The translations under genes and the position numbers were made by a program. This document shows, one piece after another, positions 50,235 to 58,007 of a stretch of DNA of 64,000 nt (position 1 is its first letter; each line of letters opens with the position of its first letter). This DNA comes from Phascolarctobacterium succinatutens CAG:287 (GTDB lineage Bacteria; Bacillota; Negativicutes; Acidaminococcales; Acidaminococcaceae). Below the pieces are notes generated by a model. The model saw only the letters and a list, made by a program, of their open reading frames with translations. It was not told the DNA's origin and did not search any database. Location: contig NZ_FR892795.1 in assembly GCF_000434895.1 (NCBI RefSeq), positions 58,461 through 122,460 of the forward strand. The letters run 5' to 3'.

Positions 50235-50350
50235 AGTAAACCTCCTTGCAGACATCATTATGTAAAACAGGATTTACCCTTCACCGATAATTATACTAAC
50301 AGTCTAAATACGCGTCCAATACCTATAATAATTGCCGTTGCATGCTTTTT

Positions 50351-50379
50351 TTGCATAATCAGCAAGGCTACGTTATAAT
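50351..50379 (+). promoter_or_regulatory. Promoter of the lysR gene at 50424
   Basis: TTGCAT, a 17-bp spacer and TATAAT, about 45 nt before the start. A divergent TTGGAC-N18-TATAAT on the minus strand (about 50292-50321) fits the lipoprotein gene. Confidence 0.65.
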
Positions 50380-50423
50380 AATGCCAAAAATTACAAGCAT
50401 ATCGATAGAAAGGAGCCGACGCT

Positions 50424-51314
50424 ATGAACTTTCGTATTCTCAACTATTTTCTGACTGTCGCGCACGAAAAAAATATCACTAAAGCAGCTGAAATCCTGCA
50501 CATCACGCAGCCTACTTTAAGCAGACAGCTCATGCAGCTGGAAACAGCGCTGGGCGTCAAGCTTTTCGACCGTGACAAGCATAAATTTGCGCTCACGCCA
50601 TCGGGGCAATTCCTCGTTGAACGCGCCCGCGAAATCCTGAATATGGTGGAAAAAACTACGCTCGACATTCAGGAACAGGAACACAACCTCGCTGGCAGCA
50701 TTGCTATGGGCGCAGGCGAATACCAGGCCACAGAGGTACTCGCCAAGCTTATCGGCGGTTTTCAAAAGCAGTACGCTGCTGTAAGCTTTGAGCTTTTCAC
50801 AAGCTCTTCTGACCTTTTGCACGATAAGCTTGACAAAGGCCTTTTAGACGTCGCCATCCTGCAGGCTCCTGTCGATACGACGAACTACGACTACCTGCGC
50901 CTGCCCATCAGAGAAACCTGGTGCGTACTCATGCGCAGTGATGCGCCTCTCGCCAGCAAGAACGCCATCACTGCCAGCGATTTAAGCGGTCTACCCATAA
51001 TTTTGCCTGCACGCCTACAGGCACGCAGCGAAATTTTCAACTGGCTCAGCGGTGACATTGCTAAGATGCGTTTTATTGGCAACAGTAATCTTTTAGCCAA
51101 TACTGCCGTCTTTGTTGAGCAGTGCGGTTATTATGGCATCTCCGTCCAAATGCCTCTGCTCGACGAGAAGCGTTTTACCTATCGCCCACTTACCCCTGCA
51201 CTGCATAGCGATATTCTGCTTGTTTGGCGTCGTGACAGACAGCAAAGTCTCGCACTGCAAAAATTTCTTCAGTTCGCAAAATGCTTTTTAAGCATAGAAC
51301 AAGCGCCAATATAA
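50424..51314 (+). CDS. LysR-family transcriptional regulator
   Basis: 296 residues. Winged helix (MNFRILNYFLTVAHEKNITKAAEILHITQPTLSRQLMQLE) and effector domain beginning LAGSIAMGAGEYQATEVLAKLI. Divergent from the cyclophilin-like lipoprotein gene, the usual LysR layout, and just upstream of the Tat-exported iron-sulfur flavoprotein gene. It is therefore a good candidate regulator for both; the effector is unknown. GAAAGGAG site. Confidence 0.93.
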   Translation: MNFRILNYFLTVAHEKNITKAAEILHITQPTLSRQLMQLETALGVKLFDRDKHKFALTPSGQFLVERAREILNMVEKTTLDIQEQEHNLAGSIAMGAGEYQATEVLAKLIGGFQKQYAAVSFELFTSSSDLLHDKLDKGLLDVAILQAPVDTTNYDYLRLPIRETWCVLMRSDAPLASKNAITASDLSGLPIILPARLQARSEIFNWLSGDIAKMRFIGNSNLLANTAVFVEQCGYYGISVQMPLLDEKRFTYRPLTPALHSDILLVWRRDRQQSLALQKFLQFAKCFLSIEQAPI

Positions 51315-51351
51315 GTATTAGACATTTTCCCTGCAAGCTATATAATTTTAG

Positions 51352-51386
51352 GCAGATAACAGAGCGTTATCTGCCTTTTCTTTTTA
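51352..51386 (+). terminator. Terminator after lysR
   Basis: GGCAGATAAC / GTTATCTGCC perfect stem with a 5-nt loop, followed by TTTTCTTTTT. It sits 25 nt before the next start with no room for a separate promoter, so the flavoprotein gene may depend on read-through. Confidence 0.88.
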
Positions 51387-51410
51387 TGTTTTTGTGAGGA
51401 GGAACTTACC

Positions 51411-52091
51411 ATGAACCGACGAGATTTTATCAAGGTTGCCGTAGCAGGCTTCGGCACTGTACTCTCCAGCGGTGCCGCTATCAATATGCTGAATACAAAG
51501 TCTGTACCAGAAACTGCTCCTATAGCAGAGGCAGCTCCGCAGGCTGCTGACGGCAAGCAGAACGTTGTTGTTATCACCGGCAGTCCGCATAAAGCAGGTA
51601 CCTCTGCCCTGCTGGCTGATAAATTTATTGAAGGAGTGCAGCAAAACGGTCATCATGTCTTCCGTTTCAATGCTGCCTTTGAGGATATTCATCCCTGCCG
51701 CGCCTGCAATGCCTGCAACCGTAACGGCAAATGTATTTTAAACGATGCTATTGAGCAAAAGCTCATGCCAGAGCTGCTCAAGGCAGACATCATCGTACTC
51801 ATCACGCCGCTTTATTATTACGGCATGTCCACGCAGCTCAAAACAGTACTCGACCGCTTCTATTCCCACGTGCGCAGCTTCGACGGCAAAAAATCCTTGC
51901 TGCTCACCACCGCCTACAACAGTGCGAACTGGACGTTTGAAGCCCTCGTTGAGCATTATCAGACCTTAGTGAAATATATGCAGTGGCATGATTTAGGCAT
52001 GGTTCTCGGCTACGGCTGTGGCTCACGCTATAGCATTGAACGCAGTGATTTTCCCAACCAAGCCTTAAAGCTTGGTCAGAGCATCAAATAG
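51411..52091 (+). CDS. Tat-exported iron-sulfur flavoprotein (NADPH-dependent FMN reductase-like)
   Basis: 226 residues. Tat signal MNRRDFIKVAVAGFG, then a flavodoxin-like FMN domain (VVVITGSPHKAGTSALLADKFIEG). A compact cysteine motif HPCRACNACNRNGKC (C-x2-C-x2-C-x5-C) matches the 4Fe-4S site of archaeal-type iron-sulfur flavoproteins. LITPLYYYGMSTQLKTVLDRF is the usual dimer/active segment. Folded FMN and iron-sulfur cofactors explain the Tat route. The next gene encodes a cytosolic paralogue. Electron donor unknown. Confidence 0.85.
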   Translation: MNRRDFIKVAVAGFGTVLSSGAAINMLNTKSVPETAPIAEAAPQAADGKQNVVVITGSPHKAGTSALLADKFIEGVQQNGHHVFRFNAAFEDIHPCRACNACNRNGKCILNDAIEQKLMPELLKADIIVLITPLYYYGMSTQLKTVLDRFYSHVRSFDGKKSLLLTTAYNSANWTFEALVEHYQTLVKYMQWHDLGMVLGYGCGSRYSIERSDFPNQALKLGQSIK

Positions 52092-52101
52092 GAGGCAGAA
52101 T

Positions 52102-52632
52102 ATGAATATCGTAGTTTTAACCGGCAGTCCGCATAGAAACGGCACCACCTCTGTTCTTACAGAAGAGTTTATCAAGGGCGCAGAAAGCAAGGGACACAAT
52201 GTATTGCGCTTCGACGCCGCCTTTCATGACATTCATCCCTGTCAGGGCTGTGACGCCTGCGGCATGAATGGTCCCTGCGTACAGAAGGACGACATCGAAA
52301 ACGACCTCATCATGCGCCTTGTCGACGCTGATTTAATTGCGCTCATCTCACCTGTTTATTATTGGCACGTTTCTGCCCAGCTCAAAACCTGCATTGACCG
52401 CTTCTATGCGCGCACCGGCCGCATCAGCGGCAAGCAGAGCGTGCTGCTCGCCGCAGCAGGCAGCGACGTTCCCTGGGCTATGGACTGCCTAAACAAATAT
52501 TACGCCACACTCTCGAGCTATATGCGTTGGCAAAACCGTGGCACAGTGTTCGCGCCCAACTGCAAAACGCGCGCAGAAATTCTCAAGACTAATTATCCGC
52601 AGGCAGCCTATGACCTTGGCTATAAGCTATAA
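52102..52632 (+). CDS. Cytosolic iron-sulfur flavoprotein (paralogue of the exported one)
   Basis: 176 residues from the ATG at 52102 (MNIVVLTGSPHRNGTTSVLTE), with AGGAGG upstream; a longer in-frame start lies inside the preceding gene. Same domain as the protein at 51411 but without a signal: HPCQGCDACGMNGPC (C-x2-C-x2-C-x5-C) and LISPVYYWHVSAQLKTCIDRF. 10 nt after its paralogue. The pair suggests related redox chemistry on both sides of the membrane. Confidence 0.87.
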   Translation: MNIVVLTGSPHRNGTTSVLTEEFIKGAESKGHNVLRFDAAFHDIHPCQGCDACGMNGPCVQKDDIENDLIMRLVDADLIALISPVYYWHVSAQLKTCIDRFYARTGRISGKQSVLLAAAGSDVPWAMDCLNKYYATLSSYMRWQNRGTVFAPNCKTRAEILKTNYPQAAYDLGYKL

Positions 52633-52662
52633 AAATGCTTGGCCGATAGTTAGATTTCTTTT

Positions 52663-52687
52663 AACGTTCACTTTTGAACGTTCACTT
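52663..52687 (+). repeat. Tandem AACGTTCACTT repeat upstream of the tat promoter
   Basis: AACGTTCACTT occurs at 52663-52673 and again at 52677-52687, a 14-bp period, with AACGTT palindromic cores. The second copy touches the -35 of the tatAC promoter, so it may bind a regulator. Confidence 0.55.
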
Positions 52688-52716
52688 GATTTGGAGTTCT
52701 CTACAACCGTTAAAAT
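52686..52716 (+). promoter_or_regulatory. MerR-type promoter of tatAC
   Basis: TTGATT, a 19-bp spacer containing GGAGTTCTC, and TAAAAT, 31 nt before the tatA start. Confidence 0.65.
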
Positions 52717-52747
52717 AAAAACATATCATTAAAGGAGGTTTTTTCTT

Positions 52748-52954
52748 ATGTTTGGTTTAGGCTTACCCGAATTACTTCTCATTCTCGTTATTGGTTTAAT
52801 TTTCTTCGGTCCAGGCAAACTGCCGGATATCGGTAAGGCCTTAGGCAAAAGTATGCGTGAGTTCAAGCAGGCCGTAAACGAAGCTGACCCCAACAAGGAA
52901 GCGCTCCCCGCAGCCAAGGCAGAAGAACAAAATGATGCTGGACAAGCAAAATAA
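52748..52954 (+). CDS. tatA: Twin-arginine translocase subunit TatA
   Basis: 68 residues. N-terminal membrane helix (MFGLGLPELLLILVIGLIFFG), hinge FGPGKLPDIGKALGKSMREFKQ and a charged tail. Forms the protein-conducting part of the Tat system. Only TatA and TatC are encoded here, the minimal two-component form seen in many Firmicutes. AAAGGAGG site. Flanked by genes for Tat substrates. Confidence 0.95.
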   Translation: MFGLGLPELLLILVIGLIFFGPGKLPDIGKALGKSMREFKQAVNEADPNKEALPAAKAEEQNDAGQAK

Positions 52955-53672
52955 TTATCTGCCTGTCGAAGCGTCGCTCGATAAAGACATGACGCTCACA
53001 GAACATCTGGCGGAGCTGCGCAGCTGCCTGCTCAAGGCTCTTGCTGCCCTAGTTATTGGCACTGCTAGCAGCGTCTATTTTTTGCAGGACATCACGGACG
53101 TGCTCACAAGCGCTGCGAAGGAGCTGTATTATATGCGCCCTGCCGAAGCCTTCATGATTTATATGAAGGTAGCGCTGCTCAGCGGTCTATTGCTTGCTTC
53201 GCCCTTCATGCTTTATGAGCTCTACGCCTTCGTCCGCCCGGCGCTGACATGGCGTGAGCGCAAATTCACGCTCATCTGCCTTCCGCTCGCGCTACTGCTC
53301 TTTATCGCAGGCATGTTATTTTCTTACAGCTTCGTCTTTCCGCGCGGTCTGGAATTTTTTCTCGGCTTTGCCGCAGGCAAGGTCAATCCGCTGATTTCTA
53401 TGGAAAGCTACCTGGACTTTCTGCTTATGCTGGTTGTTCCCTTCGGCTTTGCCTTCACCGTGCCTGTGATTCTCACGCTGCTAGCTTATCTGGGCCTCAT
53501 AAGCTCCAGGCTCTTGATGAAATTCCAGCGCCACGTTATTCTGGTCGCCTTCATCATCGCCGGAGTTATCACGCCCACGCCTGATATTATCACGCAGACT
53601 CTGCTCGCCGTACCGATGATTCTGCTCTATGAGGTGAGCATTGTCATTATCCGCTATCTGCTTAAGCGCTAA
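52932..53672 (+). CDS. tatC: Twin-arginine translocase subunit TatC
   Basis: 246 residues, six membrane helices. Family motifs: MTLTEHLAELRSCLLKAL near the N-terminus, RPALTWRERKFTL, and the later helices through PFGFAFTVPVILTLL and FIIAGVITPTPDIITQ. Receptor for twin-arginine signals. The start overlaps tatA by 23 nt. Placement next to three Tat-signal proteins suggests a dedicated set. Confidence 0.96.
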   Translation: MMLDKQNNYLPVEASLDKDMTLTEHLAELRSCLLKALAALVIGTASSVYFLQDITDVLTSAAKELYYMRPAEAFMIYMKVALLSGLLLASPFMLYELYAFVRPALTWRERKFTLICLPLALLLFIAGMLFSYSFVFPRGLEFFLGFAAGKVNPLISMESYLDFLLMLVVPFGFAFTVPVILTLLAYLGLISSRLLMKFQRHVILVAFIIAGVITPTPDIITQTLLAVPMILLYEVSIVIIRYLLKR

Positions 53673-53714
53673 GCCTATAGCAGACGTAAGCTATAGTTTT
53701 CTAAGACAAGCTTA

Positions 53715-53745
53715 TTGACTTAGAGTTATCTCTAAATATTACACT
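53715..53745 (+). promoter_or_regulatory. MerR-type promoter of the polyferredoxin operon
   Basis: TTGACT, a 19-bp spacer with the perfect dyad TTAGAG-TTAT-CTCTAA across the -35 end, and TACACT, 20 nt before the start at 53765. Confidence 0.78.
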
Positions 53746-53764
53746 AACAAAGGAGCGATCACCA

Positions 53765-54601
53765 ATGCAGAATCCGGCTTATAACCTACGGCGCGTCGCT
53801 AGTTATCTTCTCGGCTTTGTGCTCTTTTACGAGCCCTTCATGCTGTTCAACCAGCTTGCGAGCACCTTCTTCGTCGATACAAGCTTCAGCTCTATACACG
53901 TGCCCTGCGCCCGCATACCACTGGCAAGCATCGTCACCGGCGATTGGCAGTACGCAAGCCCCATTTCGCTTTTCTTCTGTCTGCTGTTGGCTGTAAGCTC
54001 GCTGTGGCTCGGCCCGCTGTTCTGCGGCAGGCTCTGTCCTGCTGGCGCCTTCAGCGAATTTTTAGGCAGCCTGCTGCCAGATAAATATAAAATTGACTGG
54101 CCAACACTCGTGCCTATTCTGCCACTGCGCTACGGCTTTTTTGTCGGCTTTCTCTTTTCTATCTGGCTCGGCTTCGGCCTGCCCTGCATCTACTGTAATT
54201 ACTATTCTCTGGAAATTTTCGTCAACCTGTTTATCACAGGGCAGCTGCTCAATAGCCTTGCGTCCCTCTTTGCCACCTTCTTTCTAGCAAACATATTCTT
54301 CGGCTTATTCACAAAAGGCGGCCGCGGCTATTGTTTGTTGCTCTGCCCTGTTGGTACATATAATTCTTTCTTCCACCTTTTAGGACGATTCATTCCTGGC
54401 GCCTTCAATATGCAGGTACGCAAAGCAGCCTGCGTTGGCTGCACAAAATGTGAGCATGGCTGCCCCATGCGTGCGATAACCATGCACGAACGCCAAGCAA
54501 CGATTGACAGACGACTTTGCATCATCTGCGGCAAGTGCGCGCACGGCTGTCCGAAACAAGCTATCTGCTATCAAAGCAATCTGGCGAAGGAGAAAGAGTA
54601 A
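53765..54601 (+). CDS. NapH-like membrane polyferredoxin
   Basis: 278 residues. Four to five membrane segments with two Cys-Pro motifs CGRLCPAGAF and CLLLCPVGTY plus CIYCNYYS, characteristic of the NapH/NosR/CcoG-like quinol-linked family. A C-terminal ferredoxin domain has CVGCTKCEHGCP and CIICGKCAHGCP, room for two 4Fe-4S clusters. Likely passes electrons between menaquinol or cytosolic carriers and exported flavoproteins (inference). First gene of a row ending with the exported carboxymuconolactone-type protein. Confidence 0.88.
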   Translation: MQNPAYNLRRVASYLLGFVLFYEPFMLFNQLASTFFVDTSFSSIHVPCARIPLASIVTGDWQYASPISLFFCLLLAVSSLWLGPLFCGRLCPAGAFSEFLGSLLPDKYKIDWPTLVPILPLRYGFFVGFLFSIWLGFGLPCIYCNYYSLEIFVNLFITGQLLNSLASLFATFFLANIFFGLFTKGGRGYCLLLCPVGTYNSFFHLLGRFIPGAFNMQVRKAACVGCTKCEHGCPMRAITMHERQATIDRRLCIICGKCAHGCPKQAICYQSNLAKEKE

Positions 54602-54602
54602 G

Positions 54603-54878
54603 ATGAGCACAACTGATAAAGCGCTTCATGACAACAAATTATCTCAGCTCGCTCTCGGCGGCGGTGCTGCTGCCAGCATCCTCCTGCCCCAGGCTGTTAC
54701 GAAGGCTATGCCACAGCTTTTCGCCAGCATTGCGCCCGTCACGGCACAGACACTGCCCTATTGCACAGGCGTGTGCGGTAGCTGCGGTGGAAGCTGCGTG
54801 GGGAGCGTGGGCGTTATGGCTTTTCTTGCTATCTTAGCTAAATATAAACATCAATCATACAAGGAGGATTCAATATGA
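54603..54878 (+). CDS. Small Cys/Gly-rich membrane-associated protein
   Basis: 91 residues from the ATG at 54603 (MSTTDKALHDNKLSQLALGG), with GAAGGAG upstream. One hydrophobic Ala/Gly-rich stretch near 20-45, then PYCTGVCGSCGGSCVGS (four Cys: C-x3-C-x2-C-x3-C), then a second hydrophobic helix and a basic end. I know no named family. The spacing could hold a metal or iron-sulfur cluster, or relay disulfides. Sits between the polyferredoxin gene (1 nt) and the flavodoxin gene (4-nt overlap), so it belongs to the complex or pathway. Confidence 0.72.
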   Translation: MSTTDKALHDNKLSQLALGGGAAASILLPQAVTKAMPQLFASIAPVTAQTLPYCTGVCGSCGGSCVGSVGVMAFLAILAKYKHQSYKEDSI

Positions 54879-55510
54879 ACAGACGCGACTTTTTAAAACT
54901 CGCAGGCGTTAGCCTTCTGAGCCTTGCAGCATTAACTATGGGCTGCGGTTCGTTCAACGCTGCTAAAGCAGACGCACCTGCGCCTAAAGTAAAACAATCC
55001 ACTAGTGAAGGAGCATCACAAAACATGAATAATGGTAAAAAAATCTTAGTAGCCTATTTTTCCTGGAGCGGCAACACCAAAGCTGTTGCTGAAGAAATCC
55101 ATAAACAGGTCGGCGGCGACATCGTAGAAATCGTGCCCGCAACTCCGTACTCCGAAACCTATAGCGTCACCGTCGCCAAAGCCAAAGCAGAACAGGCAGC
55201 CAACGCCCGTCCTGCCATCAGCACAAAAATTGCTGATTTCGACAAATACGACGTTGTTTTCCTTGGTTATCCCAACTGGTGGGGCAGCTTCCCCATGCCT
55301 GTTGCCACCTTCGTAGAAACCTATAAATTGGACGGCAAAACCGTTGCTCCCTTCTTCACCCACGGCGGCGGTGGCGAACAGCGCTGCCTAAGCGATTTGC
55401 AGAAGCTGACACCTAATGCCAAATTCACCCAAGATCTTGTTCTCTCCGGCAGCAGCGCCAAGAACGCCCAAGGTCAAATCAAAAGCTGGCTTGACAGCTT
55501 GCAATTCTAA
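54875..55510 (+). CDS. Tat-exported flavodoxin
   Basis: 211 residues. Tat signal MNRRDFLKLAGVSLLSLAALTMGCG, with a Cys that might be lipidated though the lipobox is imperfect (TMGC). Then a flavodoxin domain: KKILVAYFSWSGNTKAVAEEI (FMN phosphate loop), VFLGYPNWWGSFPMPV and FFTHGGGGEQRCL. An exported flavodoxin is unusual, since flavodoxins normally serve in the cytosol. Overlaps the small Cys-rich gene (ATGA). Confidence 0.88.
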   Translation: MNRRDFLKLAGVSLLSLAALTMGCGSFNAAKADAPAPKVKQSTSEGASQNMNNGKKILVAYFSWSGNTKAVAEEIHKQVGGDIVEIVPATPYSETYSVTVAKAKAEQAANARPAISTKIADFDKYDVVFLGYPNWWGSFPMPVATFVETYKLDGKTVAPFFTHGGGGEQRCLSDLQKLTPNAKFTQDLVLSGSSAKNAQGQIKSWLDSLQF

Positions 55511-55530
55511 TTTTTAAAGGAGCGATAACA

Positions 55531-55944
55531 ATGACAGAAGAAAAATTTTTCACCGTATTCCCAACAGGGCCTAAAAACGATGCTTATGCAAAATATTTCG
55601 TAGGCCAAAGCTATCTTAATATGCTTTCTCTCGACCAGGTTGTCATCGGCAACGTCACCTTTGAACCGGGCTGCCGCAACAACTGGCATATTCACCACGC
55701 CGATAAAGGCGGCGGGCAGATTCTGCTTGTCACCGGCGGTCGTGGCTACTACCAGGAATGGGGCAAGCCTGCCCGTGAGCTGCATACCGGTGATGTAGTC
55801 AACATCCCCGCCGGAGTTAAGCATTGGCACGGCGCCGCCCCCACCAGCTGGTTTGCGCACCTCGCCATCGAGGTTCCGGGCGAAAACACCAAAAGCGAAT
55901 GGTGCGAGCCTGTGGATGCAGAGGAATATAATAAGCTGAAATAA
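55531..55944 (+). CDS. Cupin-domain protein
   Basis: 137 residues, single cupin barrel. Metal-ligand motif CRNNWHIHHADKGGGQILLVTGGRGYYQEWG and the second motif GDVVNIPAGVKHWHGAAP. Related proteins often sit with carboxymuconolactone decarboxylase-like genes, as here. No signal peptide. Reaction unknown; probably acts on a small aromatic or carbonyl compound. AAAGGAGCG site, 20 nt after the flavodoxin. Confidence 0.88.
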   Translation: MTEEKFFTVFPTGPKNDAYAKYFVGQSYLNMLSLDQVVIGNVTFEPGCRNNWHIHHADKGGGQILLVTGGRGYYQEWGKPARELHTGDVVNIPAGVKHWHGAAPTSWFAHLAIEVPGENTKSEWCEPVDAEEYNKLK

Positions 55945-56025
55945 ACCCGCTGTCACCTTCAGTGATATCTTCCCTTACAGACAGACAAGTCGCTCAACAC
56001 TAATTTACTGAAATGAGAATCACCA

Positions 56026-56859
56026 ATGAAAGACATCTCAAAAATTATACTCACTGCATTTCTTTCATGCACTTTACTTTTAGGAGGCACCACCGCTATG
56101 GCACAAACACGTGAAACAGCAGCAAATACTGCTGCTCAAAGCTTGTTCACCAAAAATGATCCTACTGATATTAAAAACGAACCGGAGCTTTCCGCTATCA
56201 GCAAAAAGTTTATCTATCACGATATCAATAAGCAGATTAAGCTCAGTACCGCCAAACAGGAGCTGCTGACGCTCGTTGTTCTCACTGCCAACAACACACC
56301 GGAGGATATTCCTGCCCACGTCGAAGGCGCTCTCAGAGCAGGTGCAACGCCGGAGCAGATACACGAAAGCATTTTCCATTGCACGCCATACGTTGGTCTG
56401 CCAAAGGTAAAAACAGCACTGGAACGCGTTAACCAGGTTATGGAAATGCTCAACATCAAGCCCTGCGCTCCTGCCGGAACAACTACCGATGAAACACGCC
56501 ACGACGCAGGCCTTGCCGTACAGCGTGCCATCTTCGGCGCAGAAAACATTGATAAGATGAACGCTAGTGCTCCTGCTGACCAAAAACACATTAATGACTA
56601 CCTCAGCGCCAATTGCTTCGGTGATTACTACACCAGAAAAATTATGGATGTCAAAGAGCGTGAGCTGATCACATTTACAGCAATCGTTACTCTCGGCGGA
56701 TGCGAACCGCAGGCCAAGGCACACGCCGCCGCCAATATCTCCGTCGGCAACTCCCGTCAGGATTTGCTGGATGCGCTCACCATTGCCCTTCCCTACATCG
56801 GCTATCCGCGTACCTTAAATGGGCTTGGCTGTGTAAACGCTGTCGCTCCGAGTAAATAA
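56026..56859 (+). CDS. Exported protein with two carboxymuconolactone-decarboxylase-like domains
   Basis: 277 residues. Signal peptide (MKDISKIILTAFLSCTLLL, cleaved near AMAQT). Two AhpD-like helical domains: first with LLTLVVLTANNTPEDIPAHVEGALRAGATPEQIHESIFHC, second with LITFTAIVTLGGCEPQAKAHAAANISVGNSRQDLLDALTIALPYIGYP. The redox CxxC of AhpD is absent. Export of such a protein is unusual. Its ribosome binding site is weak; it may be translated from the same message as the cupin. Confidence 0.82.
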   Translation: MKDISKIILTAFLSCTLLLGGTTAMAQTRETAANTAAQSLFTKNDPTDIKNEPELSAISKKFIYHDINKQIKLSTAKQELLTLVVLTANNTPEDIPAHVEGALRAGATPEQIHESIFHCTPYVGLPKVKTALERVNQVMEMLNIKPCAPAGTTTDETRHDAGLAVQRAIFGAENIDKMNASAPADQKHINDYLSANCFGDYYTRKIMDVKERELITFTAIVTLGGCEPQAKAHAAANISVGNSRQDLLDALTIALPYIGYPRTLNGLGCVNAVAPSK

Positions 56860-56874
56860 GTCCCCAAAATTTTC

Positions 56875-56905
56875 TTGACTTAAACCATACTCCAAGTAGT
56901 AAAAT
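56875..56905 (+). promoter_or_regulatory. MerR-type promoter of the DUF362 gene
   Basis: TTGACT, a 19-bp spacer with ACTCCAAGT, and TAAAAT, 34 nt before the start at 56939. Confidence 0.7.
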
Positions 56906-56938
56906 ATTCTTGATTAATTTACTTAGGAGGTAGCACAC

Positions 56939-57958
56939 ATGAAAAGACGCGATTTTCTTAAAGCCGCAGGCGTTGCTGCCGTAGGTTTAGCAGCAGGAGG
57001 CACATTAAACTTGGATAAAGCATTTGCACAGGCTCCCGTAGTCGGCAGCCAAAGAGTAATCAAAACAGCAGATGGCGCAGGCTCTCACGCCAAAGTATAC
57101 TTTACCAAACACATTGATGCAGAGCATATCATCCAATTATATGACCTAATCAACGAAAGTATTTACGGCAAGGTAGCTATCAAGCTGCACACCGGCGAAA
57201 AGCACGGCCCCAACATTCTGCCGCGCGAGCTGGTCAAAGCGCTGCAGCAGCAAATCCCCAACAGCACCATCGTAGAAACCAACACGCTCTATCAGGGTGA
57301 CCGCTACACCACCGAAAAGCATCTTGATACCTTAAAGGTTAACGGCTGGACCTTCTGCCCTGTTGATATCATGGACGCAGAAGGCACCATCAATCTGCCT
57401 GTACGCCATGGTAAGCACTTTAAGGAAGTATCCATGGGCAAAAACATCGTCAACTACGATTCCATGCTCGTTTTAACACACTTCAAGGGTCACGCTATGG
57501 GCGGCTTCGGTGGCTCCATGAAAAACCTTGCTATCGGCTGCGCTGATGGACGCATCGGCAAGGCACAGGTTCACGGCGTGGATAAGGACAACCTGCCCGA
57601 GGACTGGAACGTATGGCCCGGCAAGGAACTGCTCATGGAAAATATGGCTGAATCCGCTAAGGCTACCATTGATTTCTTCGGCAAGCACATCGTTTACATC
57701 AACGTTCTGCGTCGCATGTCCGTTGACTGCGACTGCGCCGGCTTAAGTGCAGCAGAACCGACCATTCCGGATATCGGCATTCTCGCTTCTACCGACATTC
57801 TGGCTATCGACCAGGCGTCCGTTGACCTCGTATATGCCAAGGAAAGCAACCATGACCTCGTTGAACGCATGGAAAGCCGTCACGGCCTGCACCAGCTCAC
57901 CGCTATGCGCGAGCTGAAAATGGGCAATGACAAATATGAACTGATTGAGCTTGATTAA
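56939..57958 (+). CDS. Tat-exported DUF362 protein
   Basis: 339 residues. Tat signal MKRRDFLKAAGVAAVGLAAGG, then the DUF362 domain: KVAIKLHTGEKHGPNILPRELVKAL, TNTLYQGDRYTTEKHLDTL, LTHFKGHAMGGFGGSMKNLAIGCADGRIGKAQVHG. Members are often iron-sulfur proteins with a ferredoxin part; this one lacks the ferredoxin domain and has only DUF362. Own MerR-type promoter and strong terminator. Function unknown; export suggests action on periplasmic substrates. Confidence 0.85.
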   Translation: MKRRDFLKAAGVAAVGLAAGGTLNLDKAFAQAPVVGSQRVIKTADGAGSHAKVYFTKHIDAEHIIQLYDLINESIYGKVAIKLHTGEKHGPNILPRELVKALQQQIPNSTIVETNTLYQGDRYTTEKHLDTLKVNGWTFCPVDIMDAEGTINLPVRHGKHFKEVSMGKNIVNYDSMLVLTHFKGHAMGGFGGSMKNLAIGCADGRIGKAQVHGVDKDNLPEDWNVWPGKELLMENMAESAKATIDFFGKHIVYINVLRRMSVDCDCAGLSAAEPTIPDIGILASTDILAIDQASVDLVYAKESNHDLVERMESRHGLHQLTAMRELKMGNDKYELIELD

Positions 57959-57966
57959 CCGTAAGT

Positions 57967-58005
57967 AAAAAGGCTGTCGCACTACGATGATGCGACAGCC
58001 TTTTT
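57967..58005. terminator. Bidirectional terminator after the DUF362 gene
   Basis: AAAAAGGCTGTCGCA / TGCGACAGCCTTTTT perfect 15-bp stem, between convergent genes. Confidence 0.92.
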
Positions 58006-58007
58006 GC

